64,000 nt of DNA from UBA1189 sp045654565 (GTDB lineage: Bacteria > Bacteroidota > Bacteroidia > Bacteroidales > Bacteroidaceae). A program made the translations under genes and the position numbers. The notes beneath the pieces are model-generated. The model had not been told where the DNA came from. It saw only the letters and a list, made by a program, of their open reading frames with translations, and made no database searches. Position 1 is the stretch's first letter. Each line of letters begins with the position of its first letter. Location of the stretch: positions 1 through 64,000 of the forward strand of contig JAZONP010000219.1 of the NCBI GenBank assembly GCA_045654565.1, given 5' to 3'. Positions 1 to 8,749 of the stretch are shown here, piece by piece.

Positions 1-89
1 CCATTAAGTTCAAGCTCTTGCTACGAATGTTTGCCGTAATAAAGCGCGGAACACCTTTTGTGAGGAAACCTGACTTCATTTATTCATAA
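1..89 (+). CDS. 3' end of an unidentified gene (truncated by window edge)
   Basis: The frame beginning at base 3 is open from the window edge to a TAA at 87-89 and reads as 28 residues, basic and hydrophobic, ending KPDFIYS. Composition and length fit the C-terminal tail of a longer protein, but no family can be named from so short a piece. It could be chance: 28 codons are not statistically secure. The next plus-strand gene starts almost 1 kb away, so this would be the last gene of its unit. Confidence 0.3.
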   Translation, partial: IKFKLLLRMFAVIKRGTPFVRKPDFIYS

Positions 90-184
90 ATAGTGAAAAT
101 AAGAGCAGATTTATTTGGAGATATCCTATATTTCTGTGTGAAAATCAGTCATTTGCGCGATAATGTTCTGATGCGTCCACCCTG

Positions 185-242
185 TCGGTAACTACCGACA
201 TATATATCGGTAACTACCGACACGCGTATCGGTAACTACCGA
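185..242. repeat. Array of three 14-bp palindromes, 22-bp period
   Basis: The 14-mer TCGGTAACTACCGA, an imperfect palindrome (TCGGTA / TACCGA around AC), occurs at 185-198, 207-220 and 229-242. Start-to-start spacing is exactly 22 bp, with 8-bp spacers CATATATA and CACGCGTA. A related array with the same period lies at 9510-9612. Confidence 0.85.
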
Positions 243-317
243 TGCGTAATTTGGCTAGAGAGAAAAACTTTTGGCAATAATATAGATGTTTACCCAATCT
301 ATGTATTTCCGCGGTAG

Positions 318-469
318 TGTCATCCAGAACCTTTAGGTCGACGCCCGTAGGGGCTGAAGTCAACGAAGTGAACCTTTAGGTCGCTGGCCCGTAGGGGAAA
401 AGCAAGGATCTCACAAACGTCCCATGCGAAGTCCCTGCGCGGGCTCCTTCACATACGTTCAGGATGACA
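318..469. repeat. Dispersed palindromic intergenic element, copy 1
   Basis: Bounded by TGTCATCC (318-325) and its complement GGATGACA (462-469). Inside are two copies of AACCTTTAGGTCG at 328-340 and 371-383 (43-bp spacing), each followed by CCCGTAGGGG. The right part (GCGCGGG, CCTTCA, CAGGATGACA) resembles the element at 4783-4854. This is a non-coding, MITE- or REP-like family; mobility is not shown. Confidence 0.6.
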
Positions 470-598
470 AGATCCTTGGGCAAACTGCTATATTATCTCC
501 AAAATAAAACTGTTTTACTCACCATTTAGGAATAAACATTCTCGACTGACAACCCCAATCAGGAAGAGTGATACAAATCGTAGGGCTAGACGAAGAAT

Positions 599-636
599 AT
601 CGCAGGCCTAGACGAAGAAAATTGTAGGCCTGCGAT
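599..636. repeat. Hairpin with 12-bp perfect stem
   Basis: ATCGCAGGCCTA (599-610) is exactly complementary to TAGGCCTGCGAT (625-636) across a 14-nt loop. The word TAGACGAAGAA in the loop also occurs just upstream (587-597). No U-run follows on either strand, so it is not a canonical terminator. Confidence 0.6.
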
Positions 637-644
637 AGAAAAAA

Positions 645-704
645 CGCAGAAAGACTTTTTGAAAATCGCAGAAAGGTTTTTCTTAAAAAGCCTTAAGGTT
701 TTTC
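645..704. repeat. GCAGAAAG/CCTTAAGG intergenic repeat, copy 1
   Basis: Two GCAGAAAG words, each followed by a T-rich run, then CCTTAAGG at 691-698 and another T-run. The same words in rearranged order recur at 46760-46820, so this is a dispersed AT-rich intergenic repeat. Confidence 0.5.
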
Positions 705-716
705 AGGAGGAAGAAT

Positions 717-824
717 ATGATGAAGGATATAGATATTCTCATACGTCTCTACGACGATGCTAGCCAAAGCTACGAGTCTAAAGAAGGAAAAACCCACCTC
801 CATCTCGACACAGGATGTAATTAA
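717..824 (+). CDS. Possible 35-residue small ORF with strong Shine-Dalgarno
   Basis: Two adjacent ATGs (717 and 720) follow AGGAGG at 705-710 with 6-9 nt spacing, and the frame stays open for 35 codons to a TAA at 822-824. The peptide is acidic/polar, contains LIRLYDDASQSYESKEGK and ends LDTGCN. It has no signal peptide or recognised domain. A textbook SD is uncommon in Bacteroidota, which is the main reason to list it; a remnant of a larger gene is equally possible. Confidence 0.25.
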   Translation: MMKDIDILIRLYDDASQSYESKEGKTHLHLDTGCN

Positions 825-1049
825 CAACAGAAAAGCTAAATGTAAATCAAAATGTAAACAACAATATTTAGGTCACAACAAGGAGTTTAAATAAATTTGC
901 AAGAAGATTATAAAAACACATCAAGGAACTATATACAGGCAGTATACAAGAAGCCGAAATGACCATTTACATAGCGCACGGGAAGTAAGCAACGATACCA
1001 TTCTGTATATCATAAATAGAACATACTCACATAAGAAAATGAAAAGGAT

Positions 1050-2972
1050 ATGAGGATTTCTTCTTTGAGCAAAAAGGCACTATTACTTCTCACAACGACG
1101 TTAATCTGCAGTGCTGGCATTGCCAATGAGAGTCTCTTTGGAGAAGCGCGAGCACTGCAACGAGACGGGAAGCACGATGAAGCGATCGAAGCGTACAAGA
1201 ACTACTTGACCCAACCGACAACTGACGAGGAGCTTGCTGGAGAACGGTTGTTCTTATATACTGAAGCTTTGATGCAGCTGATGAATACGTACCAAAGCAA
1301 AGGTGATCCAGAGGCATGCATACAGACTCTGCAGGAAGTATTCAAGGCATCACCTATTCTACAAGACGAGTGTTTGAGAGACTTCTACTCGGTGTTGGGT
1401 TATGCTCTTTCGCGCACGGAAAGGATGAAGGAGGCCGAGGAAACAATGCTAAAGGTATTCACCTTACCGTTGTATCAAGCAACCCCCGAGCGCCAATTCC
1501 GAGACTACGCGTATGCGGCAGCAGTATTCTACAGCAACCCAAACTATCAAAAAGAGGTCGTATATTGGTGCCAAGAGGCTTTGAGACAAGCTGAATTATG
1601 CAAGAACACATCGGGTAAGCAATGGGTGATGGCCATGCTAAGTTCTTCATACAAACGAAACGGGCAACTGAACAAAGCGATAGAGCTATACCTACAGAGT
1701 AAAGAAGAAGCACAAGCCAAACACGATGATTTAGGAGTACTAAACAGTCTACATACCATAACAAATCTCTTTCTCTACTGGGACATACCCGAATATGCCA
1801 ACCTGTATGCGACGGAAGCCATACGAATGGAGCAGAAGATGAAAGCAGAAAACCCTATGGTGTCGGCACAAGCCTATATAAACAAGGGGCAAGTGTTGTA
1901 TCGACTCGAAGAAAGCGACTCTGTATTCTACTATATAGAGCAGGCAAGAAACTTATGCCAAGCGTTACCATACAATAGTGGCATGGCAGATGTAGACCTC
2001 CTGCTTGGTACACTATTGACAGACAAGGGTAGCGAACACCAACACGAGGGTATACAGAAACTGTTGCAAGTAGCTCGTCAGGGAACAGACATGAACCGAG
2101 CAAAAGCCTATCACCAATTGGCTTTAACCCACTTGAAACGGGAAGAGTACAACGAAGCAGAGACAATGCTTGACTCCATGTATGTACTGCTGAGGCCAAA
2201 GGATGCTTCTATATATATCAAAGTGGACTACCAACCTATAGTGAAATACTATTTAAAAAATAAAAACTATGAGGGGGTAGAACGCTATGTAGCACTTATG
2301 CTCCAAGAGCAACAAGCATTCAAGGAAAAGAAGCTGAAATTTAATCTTGTAGAGACTATAGTCGACCTACAGTACGAGCAAAAGGAACAAGACCTAAAGA
2401 TCATACAACTCAAACAAGCCAACCAGCGGCTCTGGCTACTTGGCTGTATAGTTATCTCTGTCATCACGATCGTATGGATTGTTACACTCCTGATTTATCA
2501 AAAGAGGCAATATAAAGCCCAAATAAATAAGGCTGACGAAAGGGTATCCTCTTTGATAAAAGAACTACACCAATCGAATGCTGAGAAGGAAATGAGAGAA
2601 CAGGAGATAAGAGACTTCTTGAAAGACAAAGACAACCGCCAAGAGCTGGAGACCTTAACACCTCAGATATTGCAGAGTGATGGAGAGACCAAGTTCAGAC
2701 AATGTTTCGAACTGCTCTACCCACTCTTTCTGCCCCGCTTGCGAGAAAAGGTGCCATCAATCAGCCGGCGAGAAGAGTTGCTCTCTATGCTTATCGTCCT
2801 AAACCAAGACAACAAACGAATCGCCGAACTATTGGCAATCGCTCCACGTAGCGTACTCATGCTACGCCACCGATTCCGTCAAAAAATAGGAATGGACACC
2901 GAAGTCTCATTGGAGAATTTCATCGAAGATCTGCTAGGAAGGGCAGCTATCAACAGTGAAACTGAAGGTTAA
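1050..2972 (+). CDS. TPR-containing membrane protein with C-terminal HTH (putative regulator)
   Basis: A 640-residue protein. Residues 1-25 form a signal peptide, followed by degenerate tetratricopeptide repeats to about residue 440, a single hydrophobic segment near 455-480 (LWLLGCIVISVITIVWIVT), a charged coiled-coil stretch, and a LuxR-like helix-turn-helix at about 575-625 (SISRREELLSML, then NKRIAELLAIAPRSVLMLRH). This matches the Bacteroidota family in which a periplasmic TPR domain is tethered through one TM helix to a cytoplasmic DNA-binding domain. The sensed signal and target genes are unknown. The ATG at 1050 is preceded by AAAAGGAT and gives a proper signal peptide. It stands alone and converges with hisS on a shared palindromic terminator. 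Confidence 0.85.
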   Translation: MRISSLSKKALLLLTTTLICSAGIANESLFGEARALQRDGKHDEAIEAYKNYLTQPTTDEELAGERLFLYTEALMQLMNTYQSKGDPEACIQTLQEVFKASPILQDECLRDFYSVLGYALSRTERMKEAEETMLKVFTLPLYQATPERQFRDYAYAAAVFYSNPNYQKEVVYWCQEALRQAELCKNTSGKQWVMAMLSSSYKRNGQLNKAIELYLQSKEEAQAKHDDLGVLNSLHTITNLFLYWDIPEYANLYATEAIRMEQKMKAENPMVSAQAYINKGQVLYRLEESDSVFYYIEQARNLCQALPYNSGMADVDLLLGTLLTDKGSEHQHEGIQKLLQVARQGTDMNRAKAYHQLALTHLKREEYNEAETMLDSMYVLLRPKDASIYIKVDYQPIVKYYLKNKNYEGVERYVALMLQEQQAFKEKKLKFNLVETIVDLQYEQKEQDLKIIQLKQANQRLWLLGCIVISVITIVWIVTLLIYQKRQYKAQINKADERVSSLIKELHQSNAEKEMREQEIRDFLKDKDNRQELETLTPQILQSDGETKFRQCFELLYPLFLPRLREKVPSISRREELLSMLIVLNQDNKRIAELLAIAPRSVLMLRHRFRQKIGMDTEVSLENFIEDLLGRAAINSETEG

Positions 2973-3105
2973 AGGTAATCAAGCAGTGAGTTATGAACTC
3001 TCAAACTACTCCTACCCAATATAAATAACGCGAGTTCGATATAAACAGAGGGGAGCTTGCAAAGCGTTCACAATAAGCATAGTAAGAGCATCTATGTCTC
3101 AAACT

Positions 3106-3159
3106 CACGTCTTACAAAAAAGCGAGAGCACATGTGCTCTCGCTTTTTTGTAAGACGTG
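3106..3159. terminator. Bidirectional terminator, 54-nt perfect palindrome
   Basis: A perfect 27-bp inverted repeat centred between 3132 and 3133. The GC-rich core GCGAGAGCACATGTGCTCTCGC is flanked by an A-run on the left and a T-run on the right, so it can act as a Rho-independent terminator for both the plus-strand regulator and minus-strand hisS. Confidence 0.9.
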
Positions 3160-3167
3160 TTTATCGC

Positions 3168-4526
3168 CTAGAAGCGTGCGATGAGCTCGTCGATTGTCAT
3201 CGCGCCTTGCTCGCCGGTAACCATGTTCTTTACAGAAAGCTGGCCGCTCTGCATCTCGCTCTCGCCCACCATCACGACATAGGGGATGGCGTGGTCGTTG
3301 GCAAAGGACATCTGCTTCTTCATCTTCACACTATCGGGGTAGAGCTCGGCAGCGATGCCTGCAGCGCGGAGCTTGGCTACGAGAGGGAGACAATAGGCGG
3401 CTTCGGCAGCGCCGAAGTTAACGAACATCACCTGAGTCCCACGGGCTGCACTCTTGGGATAGAGATCGAGTTGATTAAGCACATCGTAGATACGGTCGGC
3501 ACCGAAGGAGATACCTACGCCCGACACGCCAGGCATGCCGAAGATGCCGGTGAGGTTGTCGTAGCGGCCACCACCCGAGATGCTGCCAATCTGCACATCA
3601 AGGGCCTTGACCTCGAAGATGGTGCCGGTGTAGTAGTTGAGTCCGCGAGCGAGGGTGAGGTCTACCTCTACCTCGTTCTTGATGTCGAGGTGGGTGAGGC
3701 TGTCGAGCACAAACTCCATCTCATCGACACCCTTGAGACCTGTCTCGCTGGCTGCGAGCACGGTGCGCAGGGTGGCGAGCTTGCTCTGGTTGTCGCCACT
3801 GAGCTGGATGATGGGCTGCAGGGTCTCGATGGCCTCGGCAGGGATGCCCTTCTCGGCGAGCTCGGCATTGACATTGTCGAGCCCTATCTTGTCGAGCTTG
3901 TCGATGGCTACGGTGATATCGACAATCTTGTCGGCCTGACCGATGATCTCGGCGATGCCGGTAAGGATCTTGCGGTTGTTGATCTTGATGCTCACGCGGA
4001 TACCGAACTTCTGGTACACGGCATCAATCATCTGCACGAGGTCGACCTCATTGAGCAGTGAGTCGCTGCCCACGACATCGGCATCGCACTGGTAGAACTC
4101 GCGGTAGCGGCCCTTCTGCGGACGGTCGGCACGCCATACGGGTTGTATCTGGAAGCGCTTGAAAGGGAACGAGAGTTCGTCGCGGTGAGCCACCACGTAG
4201 CGAGCAAAGGGCACGGTGAGGTCATAACGGAGTCCCTTTTCACACACCTTGGCAGCAAGCTTCAGTGCATTGCGCTCGAGAAGTTCCTCATCGGGCACCT
4301 TACCAAAGCAGTCGCCCGAGTTGAGAATCTTAAAGAGGAGTTTATCTCCCTCCTCGCCATACTTGCCCATGAGCGTAGAGAAATTCTCCATCGCAGGGGT
4401 TTCGATGGGTTGGAATCCGAAGGTGTAGAACACCTCACGGATGGTGTCAAATATATAGTTACGCTTCGCCATCTCTGCAGGCGAGAAGTCACGTGTACCT
4501 TTAGGTATACCGGGTTTTGCTGCCAT
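3168..4526 (-). CDS. hisS: Histidine--tRNA ligase
   Basis: A 452-residue class II aminoacyl-tRNA synthetase that charges tRNA-His with histidine using ATP in the cytoplasm. Visible family signatures are the N-terminal PKGTRDFSP, motif 2 around FKRFQIQPVWRADRPQKGR with the following EFYQCDADVVG, the histidine-specific ARGLNYYTGTIFEV, GGGRYDNL, and motif 3 GVGISFGADRIYDVL. A C-terminal anticodon-binding domain follows. Length is normal for the Bacteroidota form. The start ATG is 27 nt inside a clear promoter. It ends in TAG, showing that amber is a true stop codon here. It is transcribed alone and ends in a 54-nt palindromic terminator. Confidence 0.98.
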   Translation of the reverse strand: MAAKPGIPKGTRDFSPAEMAKRNYIFDTIREVFYTFGFQPIETPAMENFSTLMGKYGEEGDKLLFKILNSGDCFGKVPDEELLERNALKLAAKVCEKGLRYDLTVPFARYVVAHRDELSFPFKRFQIQPVWRADRPQKGRYREFYQCDADVVGSDSLLNEVDLVQMIDAVYQKFGIRVSIKINNRKILTGIAEIIGQADKIVDITVAIDKLDKIGLDNVNAELAEKGIPAEAIETLQPIIQLSGDNQSKLATLRTVLAASETGLKGVDEMEFVLDSLTHLDIKNEVEVDLTLARGLNYYTGTIFEVKALDVQIGSISGGGRYDNLTGIFGMPGVSGVGISFGADRIYDVLNQLDLYPKSAARGTQVMFVNFGAAEAAYCLPLVAKLRAAGIAAELYPDSVKMKKQMSFANDHAIPYVVMVGESEMQSGQLSVKNMVTGEQGAMTIDELIARF

Positions 4527-4553
4527 ACTATTTTCCTATTTTGTAATCGAGTA

Positions 4554-4586
4554 CAAAATTAGGAAAAATAATTGATAATTGACAAT
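4554..4586 (-). promoter_or_regulatory. hisS promoter
   Basis: On the minus strand a -7 box TAATTTTG (4554-4561) and a -33 box ATTG (4583-4586) are separated by 21 nt, matching the Bacteroidota consensus TTTG / TAnnTTTG. The hisS ATG lies 27 nt downstream. Confidence 0.7.
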
Positions 4587-4744
4587 TAAATGTATAGGAG
4601 ATAATATAGCAGTTGTTCAATAACACTAAAATCTCAGCGATAGCATCATTGCTTTCAGCGACCTAAAGGTTGTCTCGATTTGCTCGAAATGACACGAGAC
4701 GTTTTGGACAACATCTATATTATATGCATAAGTCTGCTAAAACA

Positions 4745-4774
4745 AAAGGTCGCGCCCGAAAGGACGCGACCTTT
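4745..4774. terminator. Hairpin, likely terminator
   Basis: AAAGGTCGCG (4745-4754) pairs with CGCGACCTTT (4765-4774) around a 10-nt loop. It lies downstream of the minus-strand gene ending at 4868 and could terminate it beyond the repeat element; only a weak U-tract follows. Confidence 0.6.
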
Positions 4775-4782
4775 AATATATT

Positions 4783-4854
4783 CTGTCATTTTGAACGAAG
4801 TGAAAAATCTCGCAGAGTATTGCGCGGGATCCCTCATTTCACTCGGGATGACAG
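4783..4854. repeat. Dispersed palindromic intergenic element, copy 2
   Basis: Bounded by CTGTCAT (4783-4789) and ATGACAG (4848-4854), with interior complementarity between GAACGAAGTGA and TCATTTCACTC and a central GCGCGGGATCCC. Similar elements are common between genes in Bacteroidota genomes (recollection, not a search). The copy at 318-469 shares both ends. Confidence 0.65.
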
Positions 4855-4867
4855 GAGTGCTGTTCTT

Positions 4868-7800
4868 TTACTTAACAAGCACCTTCTTACCGTTTACGAT
4901 GTAGAGACCAGGAGCGGTGATAGCATCAATGCGGCGACCGAAGAGGTCGAAGATGCCCTGCACGGCAGGAGCAGCCACCTCGATGTTCTCAACACCCAAG
5001 AAGGGATTGTACTCGCTCTGAACATCACTCTTCTTCACGAGTTCGAGTGACCAGTCGTCAGCACCCATCCAAGTACCAGTGAAGCTCTTGCCGCTCAATG
5101 CGCCGTCAGCTGTGATACCGATAGTGATCACGTGGTTAGTAACCTCGATATTCTCGATTGTATGCCATGACCAACCATAACCTTCACCATAGAGAGTAGC
5201 GTCGGTAGGACGAGCCATGAAGTAGGGATAGAGCTCAGCAAGGTCAACATCATCTGCAGAAGGCTTACCATCAGCTTCCCACTGGAGACTATCAGCTTCC
5301 CAGATTTCACCACGCCATGCGCCATAGTTCTTAACATCGGCCCACTGAGTAGAAGCATCAGCAATTTCAGAAGCAGTAGCAGCGAATACACATACACCGT
5401 CACCATCGGTACGAGCAGCTACAGTGAGCTTGTATGTACCATCAGGTATACCACCGATTTGCTGGTAGAACGTAGAGTTCATGGTGCCTGCTGTACCATT
5501 CCATGCATCCAAGTATGAGTTGGCAGCTACACCCTCGTAGTGCTCACCCTTATTGGTTCCGCAGTTAGTCGCCTTGTTCTTCACGATAGTCCATCCTGCG
5601 AGATCCTCACCTTCAACGGTAGCAATGGTAGGATTAACGATCAAGTAAGTTACGTCACCCTCTTCGATCTCCTTACCGAAGTTAACAGTACCCTTCAAGA
5701 TATCGATAGCCTTCTGCAAGTCAGCTCTCAGTTCGTCACACTTCTCAACAGTTACGAGAGAAGCATTCAACTTAGCAAGCTGAGCAGCGATAATTTCATC
5801 CTTCAGATAGTTAACATAAGCCTCTGCATAGCTGCCACTCTTCATCTCATTCTCAGCATCGCGCAATGTAGAAGCGTAGTTAGCATAAGCATGCAACTGC
5901 TCATTGAGAGTGGGGAATACCTTGCAAGTGGTGGTGTCAGAAGCCAAGATAGCGTCTGCCAAAGCAATAGTAGCATCAGCGAAGCTGTATACCATCTCGC
6001 AGCCATCATAAGCGTCGTACAAGCGGATGGTGTCGAGCTTAGCATAGTAACCACCATAGAAGTTCTTACTTGCTACGATAGTGCTATCCCAAACTTCGAG
6101 AGTAGCGCTCAACAGGCCGCAAGCCTCTGCATAGTTACCAGCATCTGCTACTGAGGTAGCCTCAGCCAAAGAAGCGACAACATCTTTCTCCTCGCTGGGG
6201 AGCAATACCTCTACAGCCTCCTGAGCCTCAGCCTTCAAGCTTTCCCAAGCGCCCTGCAGGTGCTCGTTTGAAGCGGGACCATGATAGTAGAGTTTGAAGT
6301 TTGTAGCCTGGAACCAACCCTCAGAGTTGGTACCACCCTGTGAAGCAGCAGCACCGATAGTAAGAGTACCATCAACAACTACAGCGAAGTCATTGGTTGT
6401 CAAGGTTGTCCATTCGTAGGTATCCCAACCAGTAACGGTCAAATAGTCAGAAGTTACGGTAGCAGCACCTGTAGCATATACATGCTGGTCGGTTGCATAG
6501 TTTGTCTGAGTGATCATCTCAGCACTTACCTTATAGAGACCATTGGGAAGACCAGTCAATGTCTGATGAACATCTACTGAAGTGATACCCCAACCCCAGA
6601 GATTAACACCCTGACGGTTAGCGCCACCCTCTGCTGAAGGACGACAACCACCATTCCACTGGTCAGTACCACCACCAACTACAGACCATGTCCAGTCACC
6701 CTTCAACTCGAAGTTAGGATTGGGCACGAAGTAGGTGAAGTCAGCAGCTACATCCTCAGTAGCCTCTTGTGACAAATAGTAATCTACGATAGCAGCATCG
6801 AACTGAGCCTGCAAAGCCTGCAATGCCTCGTAGGTGTTTATGGGTTCTTCACTTTCTTGATCGAAATACGCCTCAGCCTCTTCCAAGAGCTCCCACAATG
6901 CATCTGCACCAGGATAACCCAGAGGAATCAACTCATTCTCGATACGTTGAGCCTGAGCCTTGAGACTAGCGAACAAATCTACAGCCGCCAAAGCCTCTGC
7001 CCACATAGCATCAAATGCCAAGATTACAGCATTAATCTCTTCATCAGAGTAAGCACCCTCTTCAGTATATCCTTCGCCTTCAAGATTGTAGAGATATTCG
7101 TCTACCATGAACCATACAGCAGCAGGAATATTTGCCTCGTTTGCATCAAGATAATCTCTTGCGACATTCATCTTACCCTGGAGGTTAACAGAGGGGAAGT
7201 TACCGTAGTAGAACAACTTGAAGTCGCGGAATGCACACCATGAGCCACCCTTATGACCTGCATTGCGCAAGCCGAACTTGAGGTTACCATCCATTACGAT
7301 AACGGTGAGTGAATTCTCATCATAGTAGTTCACTCCTGTCAATGAGTTCATTGTGCTGAATGCCAAGTTGGCAGAGGTAAGTCCATCAATCTGACCATTG
7401 CCATGAACATTCTCTGTAACGCCCATCTCAGCAGCGGTATACTTATAGAGAGACATCAAAGATACCTCGTCGCTGTTAGCATACAACTTGGCTGTGAGGT
7501 CTTCGCTACCAGCATTGTATGCATTACCACCGTCATTACCAGCCTCACGATAGAAGCCCTGAACCTTCACTACATACTTACCATTAGGAATACCTGTGAG
7601 CTGTTGGTAGATATCGAAGTCTATATTGTAGAATTCGGCTACGCCCTGTCCGAAAGCAGGATTGTTACCTGACCAACCCTTGTTGTTGTCACGCAATGCA
7701 GCATTGGTCACATATCTTTCAGTTACGTCAAAAGCGATGCTACCATCGGCGATAGACATCTCGTACTCATAGACAGCCTGATTCAAAGCATCAATCATTG

Positions 7801-8671
7801 CCAATGCCTCAGCTGCAGAAAGAAGCTCTTCGTTGTAAGCATCTTCGGCTTCACCAACAGCATCATACAAAGCATCGGTGTCGTCATGGTTGTCAGCCAT
7901 TTCCAATACCTCATCGATCTTCACAATGAGTTTCTCGTAAGCTGCAACACAAGCTTCAGCCTCGGCAGCCTGCGCCTTCATTGTGTTCCACAAAGCCTCA
8001 GCATCTGCGAAAGTCTCCACAGTCTCGATAGCTGCGAAAGACTCATTGATAGCATCTCTCAATTCTGCATCCATCTGGTTCTCGATAACGAGCTCCAAGC
8101 TTTCCTTCAAAAGATTCATCTCGTCCTTTGCGAACCAAGTCTTAGCCTCGTCTTCAGACTCAGACAAATACTGGGTAAGGCGGATGTTATCCCAAGCAGT
8201 CCAGTTAATGTTACAAGATGTGATGCGGTAGCCAATAGTCAACTTACCGTCGGTAACAACTGTAGCAACAACATACTCAGTAGGAGGATTAGTGTTGGTT
8301 GTTGTCACGGGAACCTCATCAGAGTTGGCATAGATTACAACACCTGAGGGAACCACTGAGCCGTCGCTCTGCTTAATAGCATGGGCAAGAACTCTAACAG
8401 AGTAAACGCCATTGGGAACCTCAATCGTCTGTGACCATTCACGATTACCAAGATTCTCATTTGAAGGAACCCACTCCTCCATAAAACTGGTGCCGCTGTA
8501 ACCATAGTTTGCTGCAGTACCAGCAATCTTCACACCTCCGGTGGTAGTCCAACCATCAGTGCCACTCTCGAAGTCAGGATTGGTCAACAGACTTGTAACG
8601 TCTGTACCATACTGAGCCTTCACAGTCAGAGCCATAATAAAGCTCATCGCCAATAAAGTAATTTTCTTCAT
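4868..8671 (-). CDS. Large secreted multidomain protein with C-terminal sorting-type tail
   Basis: 1267 residues with a signal peptide (residues 1-19, cleavage after VKA). At least four beta-rich modules of about 150 residues each open with an NPxFE- or NPT-like motif and contain GIPNGxYxVxV and a closing FKLYYxG-type strand (near residues 30-170, 315-490, 650-800 and 1000-1220). Helical, alanine/glutamate-rich linkers separate them. The modules look like jelly-roll, galactose-binding-like folds, suggesting carbohydrate or surface binding, but no catalytic domain is visible. The last 40 residues (FDLFGRRI, then GLYIVNGKKVLVK) match the sorting-type tails of two other giant proteins in this window, so type IX export to the surface is inferred. 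Substrate unknown. Confidence 0.8.
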   Translation of the reverse strand: MKKITLLAMSFIMALTVKAQYGTDVTSLLTNPDFESGTDGWTTTGGVKIAGTAANYGYSGTSFMEEWVPSNENLGNREWSQTIEVPNGVYSVRVLAHAIKQSDGSVVPSGVVIYANSDEVPVTTTNTNPPTEYVVATVVTDGKLTIGYRITSCNINWTAWDNIRLTQYLSESEDEAKTWFAKDEMNLLKESLELVIENQMDAELRDAINESFAAIETVETFADAEALWNTMKAQAAEAEACVAAYEKLIVKIDEVLEMADNHDDTDALYDAVGEAEDAYNEELLSAAEALAMIDALNQAVYEYEMSIADGSIAFDVTERYVTNAALRDNNKGWSGNNPAFGQGVAEFYNIDFDIYQQLTGIPNGKYVVKVQGFYREAGNDGGNAYNAGSEDLTAKLYANSDEVSLMSLYKYTAAEMGVTENVHGNGQIDGLTSANLAFSTMNSLTGVNYYDENSLTVIVMDGNLKFGLRNAGHKGGSWCAFRDFKLFYYGNFPSVNLQGKMNVARDYLDANEANIPAAVWFMVDEYLYNLEGEGYTEEGAYSDEEINAVILAFDAMWAEALAAVDLFASLKAQAQRIENELIPLGYPGADALWELLEEAEAYFDQESEEPINTYEALQALQAQFDAAIVDYYLSQEATEDVAADFTYFVPNPNFELKGDWTWSVVGGGTDQWNGGCRPSAEGGANRQGVNLWGWGITSVDVHQTLTGLPNGLYKVSAEMITQTNYATDQHVYATGAATVTSDYLTVTGWDTYEWTTLTTNDFAVVVDGTLTIGAAASQGGTNSEGWFQATNFKLYYHGPASNEHLQGAWESLKAEAQEAVEVLLPSEEKDVVASLAEATSVADAGNYAEACGLLSATLEVWDSTIVASKNFYGGYYAKLDTIRLYDAYDGCEMVYSFADATIALADAILASDTTTCKVFPTLNEQLHAYANYASTLRDAENEMKSGSYAEAYVNYLKDEIIAAQLAKLNASLVTVEKCDELRADLQKAIDILKGTVNFGKEIEEGDVTYLIVNPTIATVEGEDLAGWTIVKNKATNCGTNKGEHYEGVAANSYLDAWNGTAGTMNSTFYQQIGGIPDGTYKLTVAARTDGDGVCVFAATASEIADASTQWADVKNYGAWRGEIWEADSLQWEADGKPSADDVDLAELYPYFMARPTDATLYGEGYGWSWHTIENIEVTNHVITIGITADGALSGKSFTGTWMGADDWSLELVKKSDVQSEYNPFLGVENIEVAAPAVQGIFDLFGRRIDAITAPGLYIVNGKKVLVK

Positions 8672-8749
8672 GGTTTTGTGTTTTAAAATTGTTAGTAAAA
8701 AAGTTAATTAAAATGTATTTATTTTATCATTAGTATTTGTCTTAAGAGT

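Larger units (their letters stand above)
90..716. other. Repeat-rich intergenic stretch
   Basis: No convincing long coding region is visible on either strand. The stretch holds four separate repetitive structures, listed individually: a three-unit palindrome array (185-242), a TGTCAT-bounded dispersed element (318-469), a 12-bp-stem hairpin (599-636) and a GCAGAAAG/CCTTAAGG repeat (645-704). Confidence 0.6.
4587..4867. other. Intergenic region with hairpins and repeats
   Basis: No gene is seen. It contains CGACCTAAAGGTT (4659-4671), the exact complement of the 13-mer found twice at 328-383; a small GTCTCG...CGAGAC hairpin; a strong hairpin at 4745-4774; and a 72-nt TGTCAT-bounded element at 4783-4854. 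Confidence 0.6.

Noticed and set aside
3057..4061. A 334-codon plus-strand open frame opposite hisS
   Set aside because: It is the antisense of a fully conserved synthetase; its residue composition (runs of Leu, His, Glu, Val) reflects the reverse of hisS codons, and the hisS terminator palindrome lies inside its start.
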